Positions 48,325 through 57,868 of a stretch of DNA of 64,000 nucleotides are shown here, piece by piece. Position numbers and translations under genes: made by a program. The DNA is from DASZJY01 sp036260255 (lineage in GTDB: Bacteria > Actinomycetota > Acidimicrobiia > Acidimicrobiales > AC-14), in assembly GCA_036260255.1 (NCBI GenBank), contig DATAAF010000016.1:1-64000 (forward strand), in the 5' to 3' direction. The first letter of the stretch is position 1. The number at the start of each line of letters is the position of its first letter. The notes beneath the pieces were generated by a model that worked only from the letters and a program-made list of their open reading frames with translations, was not told where the DNA came from and did not search any database.

Positions 48325-49428
48325 ATGGGAGTCGGCGCCCGAACCGAACGTGCCGACATGTCGCGCCTGACCGTGCTCGCCGGGCCGACCGCGGCGGCCT
48401 CGGCCGCTGCGGTCGCAGCCGTCGCCGCCGCCCGCCACCCGGGCCGGGCGCTCGCCGCCGTCTGGCCCGATCCTCGCATTCGGCGTCTGGCCCGGCTGAA
48501 CCTGGCAGGGACCATCGTGGTCGCCCTGCTGGCCGCCACCGCCCTGGCCGACCGCCTGAGCGAGGGGGCGGCGGCGGCCGACGCCGACGTGCCCCGGGTC
48601 CTCCCCCGCAGCCTCCCCTACGGCAAGGGCATGTGGATCTGGCAGCCGGACAAGACCGAGCGAGGTGACGTCGGCGCCATCATCGCCCGGGCCGAGCATG
48701 TCGGCCTCACCCACCTGTACGTGCGGACGGGCTCGTCGTGGGACGGGTTCTACGCCGGCCCCTTCCTCGACCGCATCCTGCCCGCCGCCCACGCCGCGGG
48801 GATCCGCGTGTACGGCTGGGACTTTCCGCGCCTCCTCGACCCGGCCGCCGACGTGGCCCGGGCGGTGGCGGCGGTCGACTACCGCACGCCGGGCGGTCAC
48901 CACATCGACGGCTTCGCCCCGGACATCGAGACGGCGGCAGAGGGGACCCACATCACCGCCGAGTCGGCCACCGCCTACGGCGTCGGGCTGCGCCAGGCGC
49001 TGGGGCGGCGCCTGCCGCTGGTGGCCGTCGTCCCCCGGCCTTCCCCGGCGCGGGCCACGTTCCCGTACCGGGAGGTGGTGGCCCACTTCGATGCGGTGGC
49101 ACCCATGGTCTACTGGTTGAACCGGGAGCCGGGGACCGACGTGGCCGGCGCGGTGGCCGACCTCCGGCCGCTGGGCAAGCCGATCTTCCCGATCGGACAG
49201 GCGTACGACGGCGCCCCCGAGGGCGGCCGCCGGGGGGTGCCGCCGCGCGCCGAGCTGCACCGGTTCATGGAGGTCGCCTACGACACCGGCGCGTCGGGAG
49301 TGTCGTTCTGGTCGTGGCAGGCGGCCAACGCCGAGGCGTTCGACTCGATTCGTGACGCCCCCGAGTTCCGCGTCCGGGTCACCGGACGGGGCACCTTCAA
49401 CCGGACGGGACCGCTCCTCCGCCGCTGA
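48325..49428 (+). CDS. TIM-barrel glycoside-hydrolase-like membrane protein
   Basis: A 367-residue protein. One or two hydrophobic segments lie near residues 20-40 and 52-75. The rest is a (beta/alpha)8-like domain: GMWIWQPDKTERGDV, HVGLTHLYVRTGSSWDGFYA, AGIRVYGWDFPR, DGFAPDIETAAEGTHITAES and VSFWSWQAANAEAF. The D-x-E in PDIETA and the W-rich end recall DUF1906/GH25-like and GH18-type folds. It may act on cell-wall glycan from the outside. ATG 48325 follows GGAGG; no second gene is linked. Confidence 0.6.
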   Translation: MGVGARTERADMSRLTVLAGPTAAASAAAVAAVAAARHPGRALAAVWPDPRIRRLARLNLAGTIVVALLAATALADRLSEGAAAADADVPRVLPRSLPYGKGMWIWQPDKTERGDVGAIIARAEHVGLTHLYVRTGSSWDGFYAGPFLDRILPAAHAAGIRVYGWDFPRLLDPAADVARAVAAVDYRTPGGHHIDGFAPDIETAAEGTHITAESATAYGVGLRQALGRRLPLVAVVPRPSPARATFPYREVVAHFDAVAPMVYWLNREPGTDVAGAVADLRPLGKPIFPIGQAYDGAPEGGRRGVPPRAELHRFMEVAYDTGASGVSFWSWQAANAEAFDSIRDAPEFRVRVTGRGTFNRTGPLLRR

Positions 49429-49465
49429 CCGCCCGCCGGACCGGCGCCGTCCCGCGAACGCCGGA

Positions 49466-50329
49466 TCACCGTCGGGGCGGGCCGGTGCGCACCTCGTACC
49501 ACCCCGAGCCCGACCGGTCACCGCCCGAGAACGAGCACATCGCCCGGACCAGGCCGGCGGAACCGTCCACGGGCACCACCGCCTGGGCAACCGGCGCGAC
49601 TGCCAGCTCCCGGTCCTCCACCGACACGACGGCATCGCCCACAAGGCCGTCGGGCCGAAGGTCGGTGCCGGCCCGCGCCGACGACGGGACCGGCGCGCCC
49701 TCGGGCGGGTACACCCACGCCCCGCCCAGCGACCAGGCGCAGACTGCAGTCCCGTCGTCGAGGTGGAAACCGGCCCACCACGGCGCCGGCGGCGGGCCGG
49801 GCGAGCCCCACACGTGGGTGCGCCACCCGCGGCCGTCCGTCTCCAGGCGCTCACTGCCCACCAGGACCTCGCCGTGCACAGCGGAGGGCTGGGCGTAGCC
49901 ACCCGGAACCGCTCCCGGGCCACCAGCCGCCTCCCACTCCATGTCGAGGCCGAGGGCGACCGGGTCACCACGCTCACCCCGCCAGGCCTCGGTGGGGTCC
50001 TCCAAGGCGACGCCGAACGCCTCCAGGCCCGCGCTCCAGTGGTCCATCGGCGTCTCGCACGTCACCTCAGCCCACAGGCCGGCGCTGCGCACCTCGAGGG
50101 CCGGGCCCCGCGGCAGATCGACCTCGTGGTCGCGCACCGCCACCACCGCTCGTCCCCGCCGGAGGAGATAGGCCCAGTACCAGGCCCGCCCCTCCCCGGG
50201 GCGCAGGGCCAGCCGGACGAACCCACCGAGGTCGGCGCCGGCCGAGACGAAGTCGAAGTACCAGGACTCCTCCCAGCTCGCCTCCGACCCGGCCGGGTGG
50301 CGACGCTCGTCGGCGGGCTGGGTCGTCAC
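49466..50329 (-). CDS. Beta-rich hypothetical protein (DUF7064/AttH-like)
   Basis: A 287-residue soluble protein with many Trp and aromatic residues. Segments such as ASWEESWYFDFVSAG, GRAWYWAYLLRRGRAVVAVRD, RGWRTHVWGSPGP and GTAVCAWSLGG suggest a double beta-barrel of the AttH/lipocalin-like or DUF7064 type seen in lipid- and steroid-handling actinobacteria. That match is from memory and not certain. GTG 50329 is preferred to TTG 50338. It is divergent from an SCP2-type gene, which would fit a lipid link. Confidence 0.5.
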   Translation of the reverse strand: MTTQPADERRHPAGSEASWEESWYFDFVSAGADLGGFVRLALRPGEGRAWYWAYLLRRGRAVVAVRDHEVDLPRGPALEVRSAGLWAEVTCETPMDHWSAGLEAFGVALEDPTEAWRGERGDPVALGLDMEWEAAGGPGAVPGGYAQPSAVHGEVLVGSERLETDGRGWRTHVWGSPGPPPAPWWAGFHLDDGTAVCAWSLGGAWVYPPEGAPVPSSARAGTDLRPDGLVGDAVVSVEDRELAVAPVAQAVVPVDGSAGLVRAMCSFSGGDRSGSGWYEVRTGPPRR

Positions 50330-50373
50330 CCACGGCAAGGTAGCGGCGACGTCCGGGCGCGAGAGAATGGGGC

Positions 50374-50760
50374 GTGGCGCGGTTCCTGTCGCCGGAGTGG
50401 CTCGCCGAGGTGGAGGAGGCGGCCGGTCGGGACGAGCGGGTCCGGCACGCCGCCTCGACGGTCGACCTCACGGTGCGCCACGTCGTGCGAGGAGGGCCCG
50501 AAGGGGACGTCGCCTACAGCGTCCGCATCGGCGGGAGCGGCGTCCGCGTCGACCCGGGCGGGACGGACGGCGACGTCGTGCTGACCCAGGACTACGAGAC
50601 GGCGGTGGCGATCAGCCGGGGCGCCCTCACACCGGCCGCCGCCTTCGCCGCCGGTCGGCTCAAGCTCGGCGGCCGGGTGGACGTGCTCGTGCGCCAGGGC
50701 GACGCCCTCGCCGCCCTCACCGACGCCTTCGCCGGGCTCCGGGACGCCACCGAGTACTGA
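50374..50760 (+). CDS. SCP2-type sterol-carrier-like protein
   Basis: A 128-residue protein with an SCP2-like fold: FLSPEWLAEVEEAAG start, GDVAYSVRIGGSGVRVDPGG, DVVLTQDYETAVAISRGAL, AAFAAGRLKLGGRVDVLVRQ. Members bind lipids or CoA esters. GTG 50374 was taken. Its TGA overlaps the start of the J-domain gene by 1 nt. Confidence 0.8.
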   Translation: MARFLSPEWLAEVEEAAGRDERVRHAASTVDLTVRHVVRGGPEGDVAYSVRIGGSGVRVDPGGTDGDVVLTQDYETAVAISRGALTPAAAFAAGRLKLGGRVDVLVRQGDALAALTDAFAGLRDATEY

Positions 50761-51308
50761 TGGCCAGCCACTACGAGCTCCTCGACGTGCCCGTCGACGC
50801 CAGCCACGAGGAGATCCGCCGGGCCTACCACCGCCAGGCCCGCCGGCACCACCCCGACGCCCACAGCGCATCGGGGCAGGAGATCGTCGCCGAGGCGCAC
50901 CGCCGCATGGAGGCCGTCAACGCGGCCTGGGCCGTGCTCGGCGACCCTGCCCGCCGCCGGGCCTACGACGCCGAGATCGGGCTCCGGCCCCTGCCGTCGG
51001 CGGCCGCCCCACCCGGCGACCGGGCGGCCCCGTTTCCGGAGTGGTTCGAGCCGGACGTGACCCCCGCCGCCCACCTGGAGGAGGATCCCGTCGACCGGTC
51101 CCGGCCCAGGACCCCGGCCGACGTGTTCGTCTTCCTTCCCGTCGGCCTGGTGGCGCTGGCCGTCGGCCTGTTCGCCTTGAGCATGGTGCTCCAGTCGCCC
51201 GCGCTCTACGCCGGCTCGCTCGTGCTCGTACCCGTGGCTCTGGTCGCCTTCGTGGCGACGCCCCTCGTGACCATGCTCGGCCGCCCCAAACGGCAGCGGC
51301 CCCACTGA
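50760..51308 (+). CDS. J-domain membrane protein
   Basis: A 182-residue protein. The J domain spans about 1-70 (HYELLDVPVDASHEEIRRAY, HHPDAHS with the HPD motif, DPARRRAYDAEI). Two TM helices follow at about 120-145 and 148-172. The Gly/Phe and zinc-finger parts of DnaJ are absent. It could recruit Hsp70 to a membrane client. ATG 50760 overlaps the SCP2 gene by 1 nt. Confidence 0.85.
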   Translation: MASHYELLDVPVDASHEEIRRAYHRQARRHHPDAHSASGQEIVAEAHRRMEAVNAAWAVLGDPARRRAYDAEIGLRPLPSAAAPPGDRAAPFPEWFEPDVTPAAHLEEDPVDRSRPRTPADVFVFLPVGLVALAVGLFALSMVLQSPALYAGSLVLVPVALVAFVATPLVTMLGRPKRQRPH

Positions 51309-51332
51309 CCGCCGACCGACGGACCGGACGAC

Positions 51333-52262
51333 TCAGACGAGGTTGGCGATGTCCGCCTGACGCGCCCGCACCGCCTCCGCCGCCTCCAGCAGGGCGACCA
51401 TCTCGGGCTCCGCCAGGGACAGCTCGACCACCTCCCGCACCCCCTCGCGGCCGATGCGGCAGGGAACGCCCAGCCACACCCCTTCGATGCCATAGGGCCC
51501 GTCCACGTAGGCGCTGACGGGCATCACCTCGCCGGTGTCGAGCGCCACCGCCCGCACCATGGCCTCGGCCGCCGACGACGGGGCGTAGTACGCCGACCCC
51601 GTTCTCAGCAGGGCGACGATCTCCGCTCCGCCGTCGCGCGTGCGGGCCACGACCTCGGCGATGTCCTCGGGCGGGAGGAGGTCGCGGAGGGGCCGGCCGC
51701 CCACCCGGGCCAGCGACGGCACCGGCACCATGGTGTCGCCGTGGGACCCCAGCGTGAACGCCTCCACGCGCGAAGGGGACACGCCCAGGCGCTCGGCGAG
51801 GAAGTGGCTGAACCGGGCCGAGTCGAGCATGCCCGCCTGTCCCATCACCCGGTGGCGGGGCAGCCCGGAGACGGCCGCCGCCAGCGCGGTCATCTCGTCG
51901 AGGGGGTTGGAGACGACGATCAGCACGGCGTCGGGCGACGCCTCCACCAGGCGGCGGGTCACCCCGCTCACGATGCGGGCGTTGGTCTCCAGAAGGTCCA
52001 GGCGGCTCATGCCGGGCTTGCGGGGAACCCCGGCGGTGATGACACACACGTCCGAGGCCGCCGTCTCCCCGTAGCCGTTGGTCCCGACGATCCGGGTCTC
52101 GAAGCCCTCGATGGGCCGGCTCTGCATCATGTCGAGCGCCAGGCCCTGAGGGCGGCCCTCGATGATGTCGTTGAGGACGACCTCCTCGGCGTAGTCGGCC
52201 TCGGCGATCCGCTGGGTGAGGGTGGAGCCGTAGAAGCCGGCCCCCACGACGGTGACTTTCAC
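51333..52262 (-). CDS. mdh: Malate dehydrogenase
   Basis: A 309-residue LDH/MDH-family enzyme. The NAD-binding start is KVTVVGAGFYGSTLTQRIA. Catalytic elements are VPRKPGMSRLDLLETNARI, NPLDEMT and the His in TLGSHGDTMVPV. It resembles bacterial type-3 MDH. The gene begins 12 nt after the icd stop, so icd-mdh form an operon of TCA enzymes. Confidence 0.92.
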   Translation of the reverse strand: MKVTVVGAGFYGSTLTQRIAEADYAEEVVLNDIIEGRPQGLALDMMQSRPIEGFETRIVGTNGYGETAASDVCVITAGVPRKPGMSRLDLLETNARIVSGVTRRLVEASPDAVLIVVSNPLDEMTALAAAVSGLPRHRVMGQAGMLDSARFSHFLAERLGVSPSRVEAFTLGSHGDTMVPVPSLARVGGRPLRDLLPPEDIAEVVARTRDGGAEIVALLRTGSAYYAPSSAAEAMVRAVALDTGEVMPVSAYVDGPYGIEGVWLGVPCRIGREGVREVVELSLAEPEMVALLEAAEAVRARQADIANLV

Positions 52263-52274
52263 GGCACCGCCGCG

Positions 52275-53480
52275 CTAGAGGCGGTCGACGATCGCCGCCG
52301 CGAACTCCGACGTCTTGACCTCGGTGGCGCCCTCCTTGAGGCGGGCGAAGTCGTAGGTGACGATGCCGTCGGCGATGGTGGCCTCGAGGGCGGCGACCAC
52401 GTCGTCGGCCGCCTCCTGCCATCCCAGGTGCTCGAGCATCAGCACGCCCGAGAGCAGGAGCGACCCGGGGTTGACCTTGTCCTGGCCGGCGTAGCGGGGA
52501 GCGGTGCCGTGGGTGGCCTCGAAGACGCCGTGGCCCGTGTCGTAGTTGATGTTCCCGCCCGGGGCGATGCCGATCCCGCCCACCTGGGCGGCCAGGGCGT
52601 CGGACGCGTAGTCGCCGTTGAGGTTGGTGGTGGCGATGACGTCGAACTCGTCGGGGCGCGTGAGCACCTGCTGCAGGAAGATGTCGGCGATGGTGTCCTT
52701 GACGAGGACGCGGCCGCCCGGGTCGCCGCCGCAGTCCTCCCAGCTCACCGCCACGTCGGAGAACTCCTCCCGCACCAGCTCGTAGCCCCAGCTGCGGAAC
52801 GCGCCTTCGGTGAACTTCATGATGTTGCCCTTGTGCACGAGGGTCACCGAGCGCCGGCCCTTCTTCACCGAGTACTCGATGGCGGCGCGAATCAGCCGCT
52901 TGGACCCCGTTTCGGAGACCGGCTTCAGCCCGATGCCGGAGTCGGGCCGGACGTCCCAGCCGAACTCCTCGCGCACGAACTCGATCATGCGCTTGGCCTC
53001 CGGGGTGCCCTCCTCCAGCTCCTTGCCGGCGTAGACGTCCTCGGTGTTCTCCCTGAAGATCACCATGTCGACCTTCTCGGGGTGGCGCACCGGAGACGGC
53101 ACTCCCTTGAACCATCGCACCGGTCGCAGGCAGACGTAGAGGTCGAGGAGCTGGCGCAGGGCGACGTTGAGGCTGCGGATGCCGCCGCCCACCGGCGTGG
53201 TCAGCGGGCCCTTGATGCCGACCACGTGCTCCTCCAGGGCGGCGACCGTCTCGTCGGGGAGCCAGGTGCCCGTCTCGTCGTAGGCCGCCTGGCCGGCCAG
53301 GACCTCCTTCCAGGCGATGCGCCGCCCGTGGCGCGCCACCGCCGCGTCGAGCACCTTCTGGGCCGCCGGCCAGATGTCGACGCCGATCCCGTCGCCGCGG
53401 ATGAAGGGGATGACGGGCTCGTCGGGGACCGACAACGTGCCGTCGTCGCCGGCCGTGATCTTCTCCGGAGGCATGGGCAC
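52275..53480 (-). CDS. icd: Isocitrate dehydrogenase (NADP)
   Basis: A 401-residue isocitrate/isopropylmalate dehydrogenase-family protein. [20 protein letters not shown] opens it; isocitrate-site Arg/Ser are around [15 protein letters not shown] and [27 protein letters not shown] and [19 protein letters not shown] are typical. The ending is unusual, [16 protein letters not shown]. Icd makes 2-oxoglutarate in the TCA cycle. ATG 53480 is preceded by hairpins rather than another gene. Confidence 0.93.
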   Translation of the reverse strand: MPMPPEKITAGDDGTLSVPDEPVIPFIRGDGIGVDIWPAAQKVLDAAVARHGRRIAWKEVLAGQAAYDETGTWLPDETVAALEEHVVGIKGPLTTPVGGGIRSLNVALRQLLDLYVCLRPVRWFKGVPSPVRHPEKVDMVIFRENTEDVYAGKELEEGTPEAKRMIEFVREEFGWDVRPDSGIGLKPVSETGSKRLIRAAIEYSVKKGRRSVTLVHKGNIMKFTEGAFRSWGYELVREEFSDVAVSWEDCGGDPGGRVLVKDTIADIFLQQVLTRPDEFDVIATTNLNGDYASDALAAQVGGIGIAPGGNINYDTGHGVFEATHGTAPRYAGQDKVNPGSLLLSGVLMLEHLGWQEAADDVVAALEATIADGIVTYDFARLKEGATEVKTSEFAAAIVDRL

Positions 53481-53545
53481 GAAGCCTAGGTGAGCCCGAC
53501 GGAGGGCTTACCCGCCGACCTAGGCGCGTGCTGGATCTACTCAAG

Positions 53546-53606
53546 TCGGGCCTTCGGCCCGAAGCGCCGACCAGCGGCTACGCAGTCCTCCTCGGCTGGT
53601 CGGCGC
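53546..53606. terminator. Two hairpins between the CPBP fragment and icd
   Basis: TCGGGCC-TTC-GGCCCGA (53546-53562) is a tight 7-bp stem. GCGCCGACCAGC (53564-53575) and GCTGGTCGGCGC (53595-53606) form a perfect 12-bp inverted repeat. They follow the minus-strand CPBP fragment and precede icd, so one may be a terminator and the other an operator. Confidence 0.6.
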
Positions 53607-53623
53607 GATAGAACAGCACGCTC

Positions 53624-54202
53624 CTAGGCGAGCTCCAGGCTCAGCAGGGCGTCGTTGAAGTCGGCGCTGGCCCGCGCGCTCCCACCGGTGGTCATCGTCA
53701 GCCACCAGACCCGGTCGCTGCGGAGCAGCGCCACCACCCGGCCCTCGTGGCCGGAGATCTCGGCGTCGATCGACACCGCCCGCCCGGCGGGCAGGTCTAT
53801 CACGCCGACGCTCTCCGGATCGAGCGACATCTCGGAGGGCAGGAGGAACCGACCCGTCCTCAGGTTCTCGGCGAAGTGCTCGGGCTCCACGCCGACGGTC
53901 TCCACCTCCTGGTGGCCCACGCCGATCCACGCACCCGCCGGTCCGACCGCGGCGAAGTCGGACCACGGCGGCGCGTCGGTCCGCTGCCAGGTGCCCGGGA
54001 GGGTGACGGTGGCGCCGCCGGCCGTGAAGGTCAGGGCGGGCCCATGAGCCACCGCGAGGGCGGCGACGAAGAGCATGCCGTTGAAGGCGGCGTGGGCGGC
54101 GATCGACCCGGACAGGTCCCGCCTCCCGTACACGTAGAAGAGGACCAGGCCCATGCCGACGTAGTACCGGAACTGCTCGAACCGGAGGTGCGCGAGGCCA
54201 GC
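53624..54202 (-). pseudogene. 5'-truncated CPBP-family protein with a C-terminal PsbP-like domain
   Basis: The minus frame is open from about 54202 to 53624. It begins abruptly with GLAHLRFEQF, the second conserved motif of CPBP (Abi/CAAX-like) membrane proteases, then SGSIAAHAAFNGML. The N-terminal helices with the catalytic EExxxR motif are missing. Residues after the last helix form a beta-rich domain (LTFTAGGATVTLPGTW) resembling PsbP/DUF1795 proteins. An ATG at 54154 could restart it, but the catalytic part is lost. The break lies at the junction with an opposite-strand gene fragment. Confidence 0.6.
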
Positions 54203-54216
54203 GGTTCTACGTCGAC

Positions 54217-54624
54217 GTGCATCCGAACGGGGACAACAAGAGTCAGTGGTACCGGGCCGAGTCCATCGAGGCCGCCCATCGGCTCAGGTACTTCGCCAAC
54301 AACCACGACTATCGAGGATGGGCACGTCTGAGGCTCACCGCCAACTCGGAAGCCGACGCATTCGTCCTTCTGTCGATGACGGGCGTAGGTCGCGAGTTTC
54401 GCGGGGTGATCGGCGCGTCGCTCGCCTTCTTCCGACGTGATGAGGCTGCGGAGGGGCAACAACGAGTCATCGACCTCACCCTTGCTTCCGACGAGCTCTT
54501 CCAAGTCAGCTACAAGGACGATGAGTCCTCCGCGTTCACTAGGTTCGACAGGTGGCTCGAGCGCGGGTTGACCTGCGCACTGGCAATGTGGCGCCAGGGA
54601 CTCCCCGGAGGCCGCCCCGACTGA
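54217..54624 (+). CDS. Hypothetical protein, probably 5'-truncated
   Basis: A 135-residue frame starting GTG 54217 (HPNGDNKSQWYRAES). The frame is open further left to about 54180 (RFYVDV), suggesting that the true start was lost. The protein has GWARLRLTANSEADAFVLLS, ASLAFFRRDEAAEGQQ and ends with RFDRWLERGLTCALAMWRQ. No family is recognised. Third-position GC is lower than in neighbours, and the codon mix differs. It abuts metF (stop to stop). It faces a truncated CPBP gene, so both ends look like the product of a rearrangement near 54200. Confidence 0.45.
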   Translation: MHPNGDNKSQWYRAESIEAAHRLRYFANNHDYRGWARLRLTANSEADAFVLLSMTGVGREFRGVIGASLAFFRRDEAAEGQQRVIDLTLASDELFQVSYKDDESSAFTRFDRWLERGLTCALAMWRQGLPGGRPD

Positions 54625-55488
54625 TCAGTTGGCGCCGGCCAGACCCAGGTTGGTGTAGATCTCCCGGGTCGCGGTGGAGCGGTTGAGGGTGTAGAAGTGC
54701 AGGCCGGGGGCGCCGGCGTCGAGCAGGTCCTGGCAGAGCTCGGTGGCCATCTCCACGCCCACCCGGCGCACCTCCTCGGGGTCGTCGGCCACCGCCTCCA
54801 CCCGGGCCACCACCTCGGACGGCACTGCCGCTCCCGACAGCTGCGCCATGCGCTGGACGGACTTGAGGTTGGTGATGGGCATGATCCCCGGGATCACCGG
54901 CTTGTCGACACCCCGCTCGGCCAGGTCGTCGACCATGCCGAGGTAGTCGCTCGACCGGAAGAAGAACTGGGTGATGGCGAAGTCGGCCTGGCGGAGCTTG
55001 GCGGCGAGGAAGTCGCGGTCGCTCACCCGGTCGGGCGACTTGGGATGGAGCTCGGGGTGGGCCGCCACCCCGACGCAGAAGGACCCCACCTCCTGCACGA
55101 GGTCCACCAGCTCGCAGGCGTGGTGCAGGTCGCCTTCGGGGAGGTCGAGGTTGGCCGGCGGGTCGCCGCCCAGGGCGAGGATGTTCTCGATCCCCGCTTC
55201 GCGATAGCGGGTGACGATGTCCACCAGCTCCTGGCGGCGGTGGGCGGCGCAGGTGAGGTGGGCCATCGCCGTCATCGTCGTGTTCCGGTTGATCGACACG
55301 ACGAGGTCGTGGGTGCGCTCCCGCGTGGAGCCGCCCGCCCCGTAGGTGACCGAGACGAACGACGGCTTCAGGAGCTCCAGCTCGGCCAGCGTCATCTCGA
55401 GGGTGATCTCCGCCTCGGGAGTCTTGGGTGGGAAGAACTCGAACGAGAACGTCTTTCCGTTGGCCAGCATGTCGGCGATACGCGCCAT
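54625..55488 (-). CDS. metF: Methylenetetrahydrofolate reductase
   Basis: A 287-residue MetF-type FAD enzyme reducing 5,10-methylene-THF to 5-methyl-THF. FSFEFFPPKTPEAE, FVSVTYGAGGSTRERTHDLV, LTCAAHRRQELVDIV, ILALGGDPP and LRQADFAITQFFFRSSDYL are diagnostic. AAGGAGG lies upstream of ATG 55488, which follows the folD stop by 5 nt. It is last in purN-purH-folD-metF. Confidence 0.95.
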   Translation of the reverse strand: MARIADMLANGKTFSFEFFPPKTPEAEITLEMTLAELELLKPSFVSVTYGAGGSTRERTHDLVVSINRNTTMTAMAHLTCAAHRRQELVDIVTRYREAGIENILALGGDPPANLDLPEGDLHHACELVDLVQEVGSFCVGVAAHPELHPKSPDRVSDRDFLAAKLRQADFAITQFFFRSSDYLGMVDDLAERGVDKPVIPGIMPITNLKSVQRMAQLSGAAVPSEVVARVEAVADDPEEVRRVGVEMATELCQDLLDAGAPGLHFYTLNRSTATREIYTNLGLAGAN

Positions 55489-55493
55489 GTCGC

Positions 55494-56351
55494 TCAGCGC
55501 CTCCTTCGCAGGGCGGCGTCGACGGTGTTGCGCAGGAGCATGGCCACCGTGGTGGGCCCCACGCCGCCGATCCGCGGTGTGACCCACCCGGCCACCTCGG
55601 CCACCGCCTCGTCCACGTCGGAGAGGACCCGTCGCCCCTCGTAGACCATCCCACCTCCGACCACAGCCGCTCCCGGCCGCACCATGTCCGGACCGATGAT
55701 GCCCGGCACCCCGGCTGCCCCGACCACGATGTCGGCCTGGCGAGTGTAGGCGCCGATGTCGGCGACGCCCGTGTGCACGACGGTGACGGCGGCGTTGGCG
55801 CCGGGTCGCTTGAGCGCCAGCAGCATGGAGAGCGGGCGGCCGAGCGTCGGCCCCCGCCCGACGATCACCACGTGGCGTCCCTCGATCGGGACGCCGTAGT
55901 GGGCGAGGATCGCCTGGATGCCCGCGGGCGTGCAGGGCAGCGGCCCGTCGGCGCCGAGAGCCAGCAGGCCCAGGTTGTGGGGGTGGAGGCCGTCGGCGTC
56001 CTTGGCCGGATCGAGTGCCTCCATGGCGGCGTTGAAGTCGAACCCCACCGGCACCGGGTTCTGGACGATGAAGGCGTCGACCGCCGCGTCGTCGTTGAAC
56101 CGCCCGATGGCGGCCAGGAGGTCGGCCTGGGTGCCGTCGGCCGGCACCTGCTGGTGGAACGACGCCATGCCCACCGCCTCGCACGCCTCGTGCTTCTTGC
56201 GGATGTAGCCGGCGCTGGCCGGGTCGTCGCCCACGATGATCGTGCCCAGCCCCGGACGAGCCCCGTCGGCGGCCAGCTTGGCCACCGCGTCGGCCACGTC
56301 GGCCAGCACCGCCTCGACCACCGGGGCCCCGGCCATGACGACCGCGCCCAT
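55494..56351 (-). CDS. folD: Methylenetetrahydrofolate dehydrogenase/cyclohydrolase FolD
   Basis: A 285-residue bifunctional folate enzyme. The catalytic Lys is in SAGYIRKKHEACEAVGM. Further signatures are DPAKDADGLHPHNLG, CTPAGIQAIL and VIVGRGPTLGRPLSMLL. The usual QLPLP motif reads QNPVP, as in some actinobacterial versions. ATG 56351 overlaps the purH stop by 1 nt. It supplies 10-formyl-THF for PurN and PurH. Confidence 0.95.
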   Translation of the reverse strand: MGAVVMAGAPVVEAVLADVADAVAKLAADGARPGLGTIIVGDDPASAGYIRKKHEACEAVGMASFHQQVPADGTQADLLAAIGRFNDDAAVDAFIVQNPVPVGFDFNAAMEALDPAKDADGLHPHNLGLLALGADGPLPCTPAGIQAILAHYGVPIEGRHVVIVGRGPTLGRPLSMLLALKRPGANAAVTVVHTGVADIGAYTRQADIVVGAAGVPGIIGPDMVRPGAAVVGGGMVYEGRRVLSDVDEAVAEVAGWVTPRIGGVGPTTVAMLLRNTVDAALRRRR

Positions 56352-57868
56352 CAGTGCCGGAACTGGCGCTCGCCGGTGAGGACCATGGCGATGCCGTGCT
56401 CGTCGGCGGCCGCCACGACCTCGTCGTCCCTGACGCTGCCGCCCGGCTGGATGACGGCGGCGATCCCGGCGTCGGCGACGGCGTCGAGCCCGTCACGGAA
56501 CGGGAAGAAGGCGTCACTGGCGCACGCCCCGCCCCGGGCCCGCCCGGCCGCCTTGCGGACGGCCAGCGTCCCGGGATCGACGCGGTTCTGCTGGCCGGCG
56601 CCCACGCCCACCGCCATGCCCTGGGCCACCAGCACGATGGCGTTCGACCGCACGTGGGCGCAGATTCGCCAGGCCAGCTGCAGGTCGCGCCACTGCGCCT
56701 CGGTGGGGGCCACCTTGGTGGGAACGCGCCAGTGGGCGCGGCCGGTGCCGAAGCGGTAGGGCTCCTGGACGAGGAAGCCCCCGCTCACCTGGCGCAGGTG
56801 CAGGCGGTCGGCCGTCAGGGGCGGCGCCTCGAGCACCCTCATGTTCTTGCGACGGGCGGCGAAGCGCTCGAGCGCCCCGGCCGTCAAGCCGGGAGCGATG
56901 AGGACGTCGGCCTTGGGGTTGGCCACCATCTCCTCGGCCAGCTCGTCGCCCACCGGACGGTTGAGGGCGACGATGCCGCCGAAGGCGGACATGGGGTCGC
57001 ACTCGAACGCCCGCTCGTACGCAGTGGCGATGTCGTCCGCCACCGCCACCCCGCAGGGGTTGGCGTGCTTGATGATGGCCGCCGCCGGACCGTCCCCCAG
57101 GTCGTGCACGAGGGCCCAGGCGGCGTCGGCGTCGAAGAGGTTCAGGTACGAGAGGGCCATGCCGCCGTGCTGGACGACCTGGTCCCACCAGCCGGTGGTC
57201 GACGCCATCCGGTAACGGGCGCCGTGCTGGTGGGGGTTCTCGCCGTAGCGCAGGTCCTGCACGCGCTCGAGGGCGAGGTGGATCGTCGGCGGCAGCGGGT
57301 CGGCGGCGGTCGTGGCGTCGCTCAGGGTGTCGAACCACGAGACGATGGCAGCCTCGTAGGCCGCGGTATGGGCGAAGGCGGCGCGGGCCAGCCGGCGGCG
57401 GGTGCGGGCGTCGAGTTGGCCGTTCCGGCGGAGCTCGCCGAGCACCGCCGGGTACTCGGCGGGGTCCACCACCACGCCCACGTGGCGATGGTTCTTGGCT
57501 GCCGCCCGCACCATCGTCGGCCCGCCCACGTCGATCATCTCGATCGAGGGCTTGGCGGTGAAGGGATAGAGGTTGCAGACGACCAGGTCGATGGGCGCGA
57601 TCCCCTGTGCCTCGAGGTCGGCCAGGTGCTCGGCCTTGTCGCGGTCGGCGAGGATGCCGCCGTGGATGGCCGGGTGCAGCGTCTTGACCCGCCCGCTCAG
57701 CATCTCGGGACTGGCGGTCACCGACTCCACCTCGACGCACGGGATGCCGGCCTGGACGAGCGCCCTCGCCGTCCCCCCGCTGGAGACGAGCTCCCAGCCG
57801 AGCTCGACCAGCCCGCCGGCCAGCTCGACCACGCCGGTCTTGTCGTAGACCGACAGCAGGGCCCTCAT
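56351..57868 (-). CDS. purH: Bifunctional AICAR transformylase/IMP cyclohydrolase PurH
   Basis: A 505-residue enzyme. The N-terminal MGS-like IMP cyclohydrolase domain (to about 190) has LLSVYDKTGVVELAGGLVEL and RVKTLHPAIHGGILA. The transformylase domain has LRYGENPHQHGARYRM, AAIIKHANPCGVAVAD and FPFRDGLD. It performs the last two steps of purine synthesis. ATG 57868 overlaps the purN stop (ATGA). Confidence 0.96.
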   Translation of the reverse strand: MRALLSVYDKTGVVELAGGLVELGWELVSSGGTARALVQAGIPCVEVESVTASPEMLSGRVKTLHPAIHGGILADRDKAEHLADLEAQGIAPIDLVVCNLYPFTAKPSIEMIDVGGPTMVRAAAKNHRHVGVVVDPAEYPAVLGELRRNGQLDARTRRRLARAAFAHTAAYEAAIVSWFDTLSDATTAADPLPPTIHLALERVQDLRYGENPHQHGARYRMASTTGWWDQVVQHGGMALSYLNLFDADAAWALVHDLGDGPAAAIIKHANPCGVAVADDIATAYERAFECDPMSAFGGIVALNRPVGDELAEEMVANPKADVLIAPGLTAGALERFAARRKNMRVLEAPPLTADRLHLRQVSGGFLVQEPYRFGTGRAHWRVPTKVAPTEAQWRDLQLAWRICAHVRSNAIVLVAQGMAVGVGAGQQNRVDPGTLAVRKAAGRARGGACASDAFFPFRDGLDAVADAGIAAVIQPGGSVRDDEVVAAADEHGIAMVLTGERQFRH

